Shown here one piece after another: positions 7,505-14,891 of a stretch of DNA of 30,802 nucleotides; the stretch's first letter is position 1; every line of letters begins with the position of its first letter. The stretch covers positions 1 through 30,802 of IMG/VR virus record IMGVR_UViG_3300044616_001642; one strand, 5' to 3'. The notes under the pieces are model-generated. The model did not search any database. It saw nothing but the letters and a program-made list of their open reading frames with translations, and was not told the origin of the DNA. This DNA is from a virus. The position numbers were made by a program, and so were the translations under genes.

Positions 7505-7895
7505 TTGCTGCCTCCACTAAAGTTACTACCTCATCATCCGTGAGAATTTCTCCTGTTTCTAACAAAGCGTTCAGTATGGTTAGAGAATATTTTTCATAAT
7601 CTTCCCTACTCATCTCTCTTCTCAAAATCTTTTTGATTCTCATTTTAGTGAACCAGCCTTTTCTTGAGCTGAACTCTTTAAGTTGTTCACCATACATTGA
7701 GCATTTATCCTCTGCAGTAGATTGATCAGATAGTTTGTTCTTGTTGCATTCTTGTAGAATTCTAACACATGTTAGAACTATGCTTATGATCATCAGAATG
7801 GTGACTACAGCAAATCCATAGTTATCTTCTTTGGGTACTCTTGACTTTTCTAGAATTTTAATAGCGATGGCTTTTAGCTTTTCATTATCAGGCAT
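7497..7895 (-). CDS. single-pass membrane protein, 132 aa, unknown
   Basis: No family assigned. A hydrophobic segment at about residues 27-46 (GFAVVTILMIISIVLTCVRI) is flanked by a Lys/Arg-rich N-terminal 22 residues and a long charged, helical C-terminal domain (about 50-132) with basic residues at 80-95 (KMRIKKILRREMSREDYEKY). The positive residues on both sides leave orientation open. The ATG is preceded by TTAGGAG with good spacing. It begins a run of membrane-protein genes (this one, GlsB-like, and the 47-residue protein) downstream of the fibre array, after a gap with a candidate promoter. A lysis or envelope-related role is possible but not shown. Confidence 0.7.
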   Translation of the reverse strand: MPDNEKLKAIAIKILEKSRVPKEDNYGFAVVTILMIISIVLTCVRILQECNKNKLSDQSTAEDKCSMYGEQLKEFSSRKGWFTKMRIKKILRREMSREDYEKYSLTILNALLETGEILTDDEVVTLVEAANV

Positions 7896-7937
7896 TATAA
7901 AGCTCCTAATATTAGAGGATATCTATTAATACACCAA
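7896..7937 (-). promoter_or_regulatory. intergenic region with candidate promoter element GGTGTATTAATAG
   Basis: Coding-strand GGTGTAT at 7929-7935, followed by TAATAGATATCC, lies 34 bases before the ATG of the 132-residue membrane protein. The extended match to the phoH gap (GGTGTATATTAATAG) differs only by a two-base insertion. A TTAGGAG ribosome site follows. Confidence 0.4.
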
Positions 7938-9710
7938 TTATGAGCTAATTCCCCATTTGAGCTTTAATCCAGCCTCAATAGCTATTCTTTCGCTGTCTGT
8001 TATTGCAGAATCGTATAATAGTATTTCTCCAATATACCCATTTAAATAATTCTCCAAAGAGTATCTAGAACCAATCCTAAGGGAGGTCATATTGTTTGAA
8101 CCTGAGTTTCCGCTTGCGGATAATGCTGAATTAATATAAGACTTAGAAGATGTTTTATCAAATACCATAGAACAAACAGTCCAATTATTAGTGAGTTGAT
8201 TATCTGTATTCCTTAAATCTGCTCCGGCATAAACATATGGTCCTTGAACATTTAAAAAGGTTACTCTATTGGAAGTCCCATCTGTGCTTGTTGTAGAATC
8301 AAAAGCATAAGAAGAGTCATTATTCGGTCTCCATACAACAAAAGCAGTAATTCTTTGAGACATTGATACACTATTAATATCTATATAATCATTAGTTCCA
8401 TCAAACAATAAAGCATCTTTATTATTAATGACTGAAGTTTTTCTTATTGGAGCATATGAAGAATTTGTTTGTGTTGCAGTATAGTTGTTGGTACTTTTAT
8501 CTGTCCATTTTAATACGGAACTATCTGCTGACACCAACGACCCCCCGTCTACTGCGTCATATAGGGTACTACTATCGCTAGCATCTAACCATAGCTGTAA
8601 CCCAAGAATGCTACTTGGATTAGTAATGACATTTTGGTTTTTATAAAGATATTCAGTTGGTGGAGTAAAATTAACAGTATATCGGGCTTGTCCTTTTGTT
8701 ACTCTAAGATCATTCAAAAATCCGTCTAAATATTCTCCAGTAGTACCATTAGCAGAACCTATCAAAACTCCAGAGGTACTACCGTAAGTATTTGATTGAG
8801 GTATTATTGATTCCCCTTTTAATTCTCCATTTACAAATATGAATAATCTTTGACCATATCTAACTAATGCCAGATGATGCCAAGAGTTTAAAATCGGAGA
8901 GATGGTTGTTGATACTGCTGTTGTGCTATTAGCGTATAAATAATATGATTCATTATATGATTTAAAAGCGAAAGTATTTTGTTGATCAATGGAGAAAAAG
9001 TGATTATATCCGTTACCTCCATGATTATTTAAATATACCCAACATTCTATTGTGAAATCTCCCGTACCAAAATTAAAGTCCAAACTGCTTGGTATTGATA
9101 GAGTACTATTAGAAAATTGAGCACTACTGTCGTTAAATTTGCTATTAGATGTTACAATTTTAGTTCCGCCGTTAGGCGTTATGGTCTTAGGAGATAAGCT
9201 ACTATCTAGGAATGTTGTACTGTTATCGGTTCCTGTCATTCTTAATAAAAGTTTAGTTTGTTCAAAATATGGGTCTTGATAAACAGATAGATTACCACCC
9301 AGAATCCAAGAGTTAGTATCGACTTTAGTTAATGAAGCTAGTCCATAATTTTTGACATATGATCCTAAAGCACTATTAACAACAACACCACTAGATGACA
9401 CAATATTGAGAGAGCCCATTAGAGAATTATTTGCTATATTAATGGTGGTACCAATTGAAATTGGCTCATTATGACTTGGTACGATTAAATTAGACGCACC
9501 ATTACCAACATAATTTATAACAGCTTTACCATCAGAGTAAGATAAAGTATAGTTAGAATTTTTGGTAACCATATCTTTAGACGATAACCAATCAGACAAA
9601 GAAGATATGGAAACTTTATATGTCTTACCGCTATCGCTTGCTGGCAATACATAAAAAGGATCCACCTGAGATGGAGCAGATGGTAATAGATTAAGAGTTT
9701 GTGTAGCCAT
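7938..9710 (-). CDS. tail-fibre/adhesin-like protein with two LamG domains, 590 aa
   Basis: Probable virion protein. Residues 1-142 form an N-terminal module related to that of the 385-residue protein at 21481-22638: YVLPASDSGKTYKVSISSLS, SIGTTI, and SLTKVDTNSWILGGNLS at its end. Modules of this kind head many cyanophage fibre proteins and probably anchor them to the virion. Residues 147-350 are a LamG/concanavalin-like domain (TKLLLRMTG, FGTGDFTIECWVY, WHHLALVR, LNDLRVTKGQARY), and 368-590 a second of the type LGLQLWLDASDSSTLYD. Such domains usually bind carbohydrate, so host-surface attachment is the likely job. The ATG follows the stop of the 89-residue gene without any gap. Confidence 0.88.
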   Translation of the reverse strand: MATQTLNLLPSAPSQVDPFYVLPASDSGKTYKVSISSLSDWLSSKDMVTKNSNYTLSYSDGKAVINYVGNGASNLIVPSHNEPISIGTTINIANNSLMGSLNIVSSSGVVVNSALGSYVKNYGLASLTKVDTNSWILGGNLSVYQDPYFEQTKLLLRMTGTDNSTTFLDSSLSPKTITPNGGTKIVTSNSKFNDSSAQFSNSTLSIPSSLDFNFGTGDFTIECWVYLNNHGGNGYNHFFSIDQQNTFAFKSYNESYYLYANSTTAVSTTISPILNSWHHLALVRYGQRLFIFVNGELKGESIIPQSNTYGSTSGVLIGSANGTTGEYLDGFLNDLRVTKGQARYTVNFTPPTEYLYKNQNVITNPSSILGLQLWLDASDSSTLYDAVDGGSLVSADSSVLKWTDKSTNNYTATQTNSSYAPIRKTSVINNKDALLFDGTNDYIDINSVSMSQRITAFVVWRPNNDSSYAFDSTTSTDGTSNRVTFLNVQGPYVYAGADLRNTDNQLTNNWTVCSMVFDKTSSKSYINSALSASGNSGSNNMTSLRIGSRYSLENYLNGYIGEILLYDSAITDSERIAIEAGLKLKWGISS

Positions 9711-9980
9711 TTATACTATTTCTCTGTGGAATAAGCTTGGTAGTCTTTCTAGATTCTCTCCTAATAGTTCTTTTATTCTAGCTTCAACTTGAGCTTGAGT
9801 ATAGTCCCCAGCCTCGTCATACTCTGAACCTCTCCATAGTGAGAGAGGGCCTGCTAATGGATGAACTTTTGCTAAAACTAATTTTCTAGATTCATGATCC
9901 ATAAGAACAACATCTAATTCGTTTAGTACTAAAGGATCACCAGAGCCTAAGTCGATTGTTACTGTATTATCTAATTTCAT
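9711..9980 (-). CDS. conserved-looking small protein, 89 aa, between fibre genes
   Basis: No named family. The first half is beta-like and acidic (TVTIDLGSGDPLVLNELDVV); the second half has an amphipathic helix (about 60-75, TQAQVEARIKELLG). It contains LSLWRGSEYDEAGDYT, which looks like a conserved surface motif. Its position between two large fibre-like genes suggests a fibre assembly helper or small structural protein. The start is preceded by TAATAGG, whose TAA is the stop of the upstream gene, and the stop abuts the next ATG, so translation is probably coupled through the array. Confidence 0.65.
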   Translation of the reverse strand: MKLDNTVTIDLGSGDPLVLNELDVVLMDHESRKLVLAKVHPLAGPLSLWRGSEYDEAGDYTQAQVEARIKELLGENLERLPSLFHREIV

Positions 9981-9996
9981 AATTTATTACCTATTA
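9981..9996 (-). promoter_or_regulatory. stop/ribosome-site overlap TAATAGG before the 89-aa gene
   Basis: The coding strand reads TAATAGG (9990-9996): the first three bases are the stop of the glycine-rich gene and TAGG is the Shine-Dalgarno-like core, 9 bases before the ATG at 9978-9980. The same TAATAGG string recurs before two other fibre genes. Confidence 0.5.
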
Positions 9997-10938
9997 AAAT
10001 GTGATAGAGCCTGTTGCTGTAAATTTGTATACGTTATAAGATCCGTCTGTTGTTATGATTGGAGAGCCCGTGGTTGATGAGGCAAGAACTAAAGAGCGAA
10101 TGATAACAACTCCGGAACCTCCTGCTCCTCCGTTATAGTACGCTCCGGTATAACTTCCTCCACCGCCACCACCGCCAGTATTATTTACCCCATCTTGACC
10201 AGTACTATTAATAACTGCATTGCCTCCTCCACCTAAACCGCCTGCTCCAACATAGCTACCATTAACTTCTCCACCTCCACCTCCACCACCATAGTAATTT
10301 CCATACCATAGTATTCCATTACCACCCTTACCGCTACCGGGACTATTGCCGCCATCCGAACCTGCTTGTCCAGCACCACCACCACCACCGGAACAGCCAC
10401 TCCAACTCCACGCCACAAAACCATTACCTCCACTATTTCCTTGACCAACAGTTCCTGATCCTCCAAATCTAAGAGGAATACCGCTGTTGGATTCGGTTAC
10501 GGCGCCTCCACTACCGCTACCTCCAGATACTCCATTGCCTGCGCCGTGAGATACTCCGCCACCACCACCAATTGCTGTTAATCCAAAAGCTGTTGTATTT
10601 TCTCCGTTGGTGCCGGGAGCAGCTCCATAATCTAAAATAGTACCACCTGCTCCTATCACAATATTATAAGTGTTTGGAGAAAAAAGATTCATTTGACCGG
10701 TCAAAACTCCTCCGGCTCCTCCTCCACTCCCTGTATTTGCTCCACTACCACCACCAGCTACAATTAAATATTCTATGGGAACAGCATCAATAAAACCCCC
10801 AGTATAAGGAACTATGCCGGTAGCTGGTGTTGAATAGGTTCCTGTTCCTATGGGATTAACTGCTGCTACTTGAAAAGAATATGATTGATTTGGTTCGTCA
10901 TTGATTAATCCAGTAATCATTTGAGTAATTTTAGCCAT
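9994..10938 (-). CDS. glycine-rich fibre-like protein starting with a partial FN3 domain, 314 aa
   Basis: Residues 1-46 are only the second half of a fibronectin III domain (GLINDEPNQSYSFQVAAVNP, then GTGTYSTPATG); the first half is the end of the preceding protein. From residue 55 it is a glycine-rich phage module: it opens with VEYLIVAGGGS-type sequence (here IEYLIVAGGGSGANTG), has long GGGG runs, contains YNIVIGAGG, and closes with VVIIRSLV and YNVYKFTATGSITF. Modules of this kind form polyglycine-II-like sandwiches in some phage adhesins and are common in aquatic phage fibres. Its start overlaps no neighbour; a 35-base spacer with TAATAGG precedes it. Probable distal fibre or adhesin subunit. 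Confidence 0.85.
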   Translation of the reverse strand: MAKITQMITGLINDEPNQSYSFQVAAVNPIGTGTYSTPATGIVPYTGGFIDAVPIEYLIVAGGGSGANTGSGGGAGGVLTGQMNLFSPNTYNIVIGAGGTILDYGAAPGTNGENTTAFGLTAIGGGGGVSHGAGNGVSGGSGSGGAVTESNSGIPLRFGGSGTVGQGNSGGNGFVAWSWSGCSGGGGGAGQAGSDGGNSPGSGKGGNGILWYGNYYGGGGGGGEVNGSYVGAGGLGGGGNAVINSTGQDGVNNTGGGGGGGSYTGAYYNGGAGGSGVVIIRSLVLASSTTGSPIITTDGSYNVYKFTATGSITF

Positions 10939-10973
10939 ATTATGTTATTTATTTCCTATTAGAGAGTTATAGA
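10939..10973 (-). promoter_or_regulatory. spacer between the two halves of a split FN3, with TAATAGG ribosome site
   Basis: This 35-base spacer separates the TGA of the 1299-residue gene from the next ATG. It contains TAATAGG at 10955-10961 on the coding strand, 16 bases before the ATG, and is otherwise A/T-rich. It lacks the GTGTAT element, so a new promoter here is unlikely. Confidence 0.5.
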
Positions 10974-13900
10974 TCAAGGATAATTTGTCCAAGTAGATCC
11001 TCCGTCTCTGGAGTATCTTACAGCATACGATAATGGTAATGATTGACCGTCACTAGCTGGACTATCCCAAGTTAAATATGCTCTGCCGTCTCCAGCAACC
11101 GCTGTTAGATTATTGATTGCTGATGGGGCAGTAGCCTCTGAAACATTAGGAGTAGCTGATATTGTGCTGGTATAACTTGTTGAACCAACACTATTAACTG
11201 CTTTCATTCTAAAGTAGTATGTTGTACCATTAGTTAATCCGTTTGATCCAGTAACATAAATACTACTATTAGAAAATGCTAGAGTGTTAGTAAAAGTTTC
11301 CCAATTAGTTTCATCTGTACTATATTCTATAGAGTATGTTGTACCAGATGGTAAACCTCCACTAAGTCCCTTAGTCCACGACAGAGCAACCAATCTATCT
11401 CCCGGATCAGCACTAAAATTAGTCATAAGTGTGGGGGCTGTGGCTGTGAAATCAATATAGAAATAACCATACTCTCCGTTTGTTTGGACAACAGAGTATG
11501 ATGATTCTGTAGAAGAAGAAGATCCATTACTGGTATTATATGGCCATAAATCTTGTACTAATGTGCGAAAATACACTCTTCCACTCAAATCTACTGTTGG
11601 TGTTAGATAAGTAACAGAATTCAGATTAGAGGCTGCGCTGTATCTAAAACCTATATTGCTTGATGAATTTGCGTCTGTCCATATTCCTTCAGACGGATTG
11701 AGAGAATATTGAAATCTTATGGCAGTGTCATTACCGGAGTACCAGCTATCGTCTGGTGGTGGACCCATACCCCAGCCTGAGTATGGATAAAGGTTAAATG
11801 TTTCATTTGCATTAGCATAATATCCTCTATAGTTAATACCATTTACAACTTCAGAGTTGTTATTTCTGTTCCCATCTGGATGTACTTCCATAGAGTAGTA
11901 AATAAAGCTCATATTTACTAATCTAACAGACTTGGTAACTACAGTTGAATATGCTGAAGTTATTATGCATCGTACAGCATCTTTTCCTGGAGGACTTTGC
12001 CATGTCCAATTGTTTACCGCATTAAATCCTTGACTATTAATAGTTAAGGTCGATCCTGTTGCGCCACTAATATTTTGCCAATTTCTTCCGTTCTCTCCAT
12101 TCCAATCATTGGCGTCGGTATCATATTTTTGCCACTGATATGATAGAGCAGAACTATCGGACATTGTTGCAGACACAGAGAACGTGGCGTTTTCGTTGAG
12201 TGCTAGTACTCTATCATTCTTTGGTTCTGAAGTTATTGTTAGTACTGGAGGAGGAGCTACTGTTACTGGTGAGCTTTCACTACTATAGTCTCCATATCCA
12301 CCACTATTTTGTCCACGAATGCGGAATACATAATTTTTATTATTGGGTATTCCTGTAACTTTGACATTTTTAAATTCTGAGCTTGGTAATACATCAATAC
12401 TGGCTCCTGTATATAGTGCTTCTCCGATGGTATATCTTAGTTCGTCCATTCGACCCAATACGTAATTATTAGCATAATGAGATCCAGAGTCTCCACCCAT
12501 AACTACTAATCCACCAGCAGAAAAATTATCATTATTAGTATCTGCTCTATCTACTACTTTATTTCCATTAACATAAATTCTTATAGTTCCATTTTGACGA
12601 CAAAATGCTAGATGTATGGGTTTTTTACTATAATTTCCTGGACCATTTTGGTCTGTATTTCCTCTTAAAATAGAACTACCTATATCAACATAATAAGCTG
12701 CTGATCCATTAACCATCTTAGTTAATCTAACGGTATAGTAATCCATTTTATTTATACCAAAATAAGAACCAGAAGAAGCATTATATGATCCAAATAGTCT
12801 GCCTATACTTGTTGAAGTATAGGGATCGTCTAGCATTAAAAACATTTCCAGAGTATAATCACCAGTTCCAGGATTCAGATCAGACGATTCATCCACCTTA
12901 ACAATATAAGGAGAAGTATAGTTTGTTCGATTATATTGTATGTCTAAGCATCCATCTCCAAACTTTTGATAGTTAGATGAGTTATCTCCACCTATAAAAG
13001 CAGGATTATTAGTAGTATTCCAAAGAACATTACGATTATACAATGAATAATCTTTAAGTTTGGCGTTGCCTCGAATGTCTCCCTTATTAAAATGTAATAA
13101 TAGTCTGGTAGGAGATGATGAAACCGGTGTCCATGATGGTTCAGCTAAATCTTCTGAGTATTGTAAGTCATATGATACTAATACGGACTTATCGCTTGCT
13201 GGAGAAACAAAAACAACTTCTGCAGAGGCATCTCCACCATAAACGGTTATGCTAGAGGGAGCTTCTGGAGCAGTAATTGTTGGTGCGACATCGGAATAAG
13301 GTAGTGCTGGTACGGAAAAGGTCGTTCCATCTGGATATCTACAAACTCCACGAGTTATGCGAACATCATCAAGATAACCATTAAAATAATCAGTGCTATT
13401 ATCAGCATATCGCCCAATTGATAGCGAACCGCCACCTATTGGTAATGTCCCGGTAAAGCTAGCTGTACTAACTTGTGATCCATTTTGGTATGTTCTAACA
13501 GTACTACCTTGTCTAACAACAGCATAATGAGTCCAAGCATTCTGGATCATGGAACCCATACTTAAGCTACTAACAGCCCAGTTAGCATAATCAACACTCA
13601 TATAAAGTTTAAGAGTGCCAGATTCATTATGTCCAAGCAACCAAGGATTATAACCCTGTCCTGTGCGTACCCTACACATAACAGACCCAGTACCCGAACC
13701 TAAACGATATTCCCAATATTCTATTGTAAAATCTTCATCACCAAAATCAAATCCTGGATGATCTGGTACTGTTAAATAGTCTCCACTACCATCAAAATAA
13801 ATACTACTACCACCAAACTTATTCTTAGCGATACTGAGTTTAGCATCTCCTTGAACAGTCCCAGTTTTTGGAAGATATGACGTATCGGTGATGGTTGTGC

Positions 13901-14873
13901 TATTATGTGCTCCATTAAAATGAAGTAATAACGAGGTACTATAAAAATATGGATCTGGATTAGTATCAACTGGAGGTACTGACGGCATAAGATCAGATTG
14001 AGATACATAATTTTGTACGCCGGTATAATTAATGGCTCCAACCCTAACACTATAGTTAGTTCCATTATCTAGTCCTGTTACACTAATAGCTGTAACAACA
14101 CTAGGAGAGTGAGGAAAATCAATCCAGTCAAAACCATTTGTTGAATGCTGAATAGAATAATCGGTAATAATACCTCCGTTATCCTCTGCTGGAGTATTCC
14201 ATATCATATTAATAGTGCGATCTAGTGGTCCAGCTACTAGATCGGTAGGAGCATTGGGTGGAGTTACAGGAGTTCCTGATGATGGGAATGGAGCATATAG
14301 TGTTTTAACATCAAAATTACTATTGTATTTTGCAGATCCTATTCCTTTAGTTATTCTAACTTCGTCTATATATCCATTAAATGTTTCACTTCCTGGATTA
14401 TATGCTCCAATATTTACCGCTCTGGATGAGCCTAGATTACTAGCGGCAGCAGAGCCAGAAATTGATAAAGATTCAGTTCCGTTAATATAAACTTTAATCG
14501 CTCCACTATTTCTAACTAAAGCTAAATGACTCCATGTATGTAATGGAACACTACTAGATCCCCAGTTCCAAGGAGTTCCATTAAACCATAATTGATTTCC
14601 TTCGGTACACATTCTCCATAATAGTCCGTCCATGTGTGTTCCAATGGAGATCAAGGTTCTATAGTCGTTGTTGTCTAGTGGATAAACCCACATCTCTATA
14701 GTAAAATCGCCTGTGCCAAAACCAAAATCCGTATGCTCAGGAATACTAGCATATTGATTTAATCCATTCAATAATAATGAAGCTCCACCGAAACGGCTTT
14801 TGAGAGTGCTAACTGATGCTCCATTATTTAATGTTACAGTTTTAGGTTTTGGTGACGAATCTATTATACTCAT
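10974..14873 (-). CDS. giant LamG/FN3/Ig mosaic fibre-like protein, 1299 aa
   Basis: Probable virion adhesin. Domain order: LamG 1-190, beginning part-way through the usual opening (MSIIDSSPKPKTV); FN3 205-297; LamG 312-520; first half of an FN3 535-587; a complete LamG 588-833 (opens TRLLLHFNKGD); second half of the same FN3 834-873 (VKVTGIPNNKNYVFRI); Ig-like 876-987 (SYQWQKYDTD); an unassigned beta-rich block 988-1145; FN3 1146-1243; and the first half of an FN3 1249-1299 ending STWTNYP. It therefore starts and ends inside domains whose missing parts are in neighbouring genes. LamG and FN3 domains point to carbohydrate or surface binding and spacing roles. No signal peptide. Confidence 0.88.
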   Translation of the reverse strand: MSIIDSSPKPKTVTLNNGASVSTLKSRFGGASLLLNGLNQYASIPEHTDFGFGTGDFTIEMWVYPLDNNDYRTLISIGTHMDGLLWRMCTEGNQLWFNGTPWNWGSSSVPLHTWSHLALVRNSGAIKVYINGTESLSISGSAAASNLGSSRAVNIGAYNPGSETFNGYIDEVRITKGIGSAKYNSNFDVKTLYAPFPSSGTPVTPPNAPTDLVAGPLDRTINMIWNTPAEDNGGIITDYSIQHSTNGFDWIDFPHSPSVVTAISVTGLDNGTNYSVRVGAINYTGVQNYVSQSDLMPSVPPVDTNPDPYFYSTSLLLHFNGAHNSTTITDTSYLPKTGTVQGDAKLSIAKNKFGGSSIYFDGSGDYLTVPDHPGFDFGDEDFTIEYWEYRLGSGTGSVMCRVRTGQGYNPWLLGHNESGTLKLYMSVDYANWAVSSLSMGSMIQNAWTHYAVVRQGSTVRTYQNGSQVSTASFTGTLPIGGGSLSIGRYADNSTDYFNGYLDDVRITRGVCRYPDGTTFSVPALPYSDVAPTITAPEAPSSITVYGGDASAEVVFVSPASDKSVLVSYDLQYSEDLAEPSWTPVSSSPTRLLLHFNKGDIRGNAKLKDYSLYNRNVLWNTTNNPAFIGGDNSSNYQKFGDGCLDIQYNRTNYTSPYIVKVDESSDLNPGTGDYTLEMFLMLDDPYTSTSIGRLFGSYNASSGSYFGINKMDYYTVRLTKMVNGSAAYYVDIGSSILRGNTDQNGPGNYSKKPIHLAFCRQNGTIRIYVNGNKVVDRADTNNDNFSAGGLVVMGGDSGSHYANNYVLGRMDELRYTIGEALYTGASIDVLPSSEFKNVKVTGIPNNKNYVFRIRGQNSGGYGDYSSESSPVTVAPPPVLTITSEPKNDRVLALNENATFSVSATMSDSSALSYQWQKYDTDANDWNGENGRNWQNISGATGSTLTINSQGFNAVNNWTWQSPPGKDAVRCIITSAYSTVVTKSVRLVNMSFIYYSMEVHPDGNRNNNSEVVNGINYRGYYANANETFNLYPYSGWGMGPPPDDSWYSGNDTAIRFQYSLNPSEGIWTDANSSSNIGFRYSAASNLNSVTYLTPTVDLSGRVYFRTLVQDLWPYNTSNGSSSSTESSYSVVQTNGEYGYFYIDFTATAPTLMTNFSADPGDRLVALSWTKGLSGGLPSGTTYSIEYSTDETNWETFTNTLAFSNSSIYVTGSNGLTNGTTYYFRMKAVNSVGSTSYTSTISATPNVSEATAPSAINNLTAVAGDGRAYLTWDSPASDGQSLPLSYAVRYSRDGGSTWTNYP
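12375..13112 (-). other. LamG domain inserted inside an FN3 domain (in the 1299-aa protein)
   Basis: Residues 588-833. The flanking sequences, YDLQYSEDLAEPSWTPVSS before and KNVKVTGIPNNKNYVFRI after, are the two halves of one FN3 domain. The LamG between them has normal start (LLLHFN) and end (MDELRYTIGEALYTG) signatures. The insertion point is the FN3 loop after the W...V strand. Confidence 0.75.
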
Positions 14874-14891
14874 TTTATTATTACCCTATTA
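14874..14891 (-). promoter_or_regulatory. double stop plus ribosome site splitting a LamG domain
   Basis: Coding strand: TAA at 14889-14891, then TAG, GGTAATAATAAA, and ATG at 14871-14873. TAATAGGG provides stop and Shine-Dalgarno core, 11 bases before the ATG. The two stops and the ATG are in one frame, and removing this 21-base unit joins LLLHLDSN to SIIDSSPKPK, a normal LamG opening. Confidence 0.7.
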
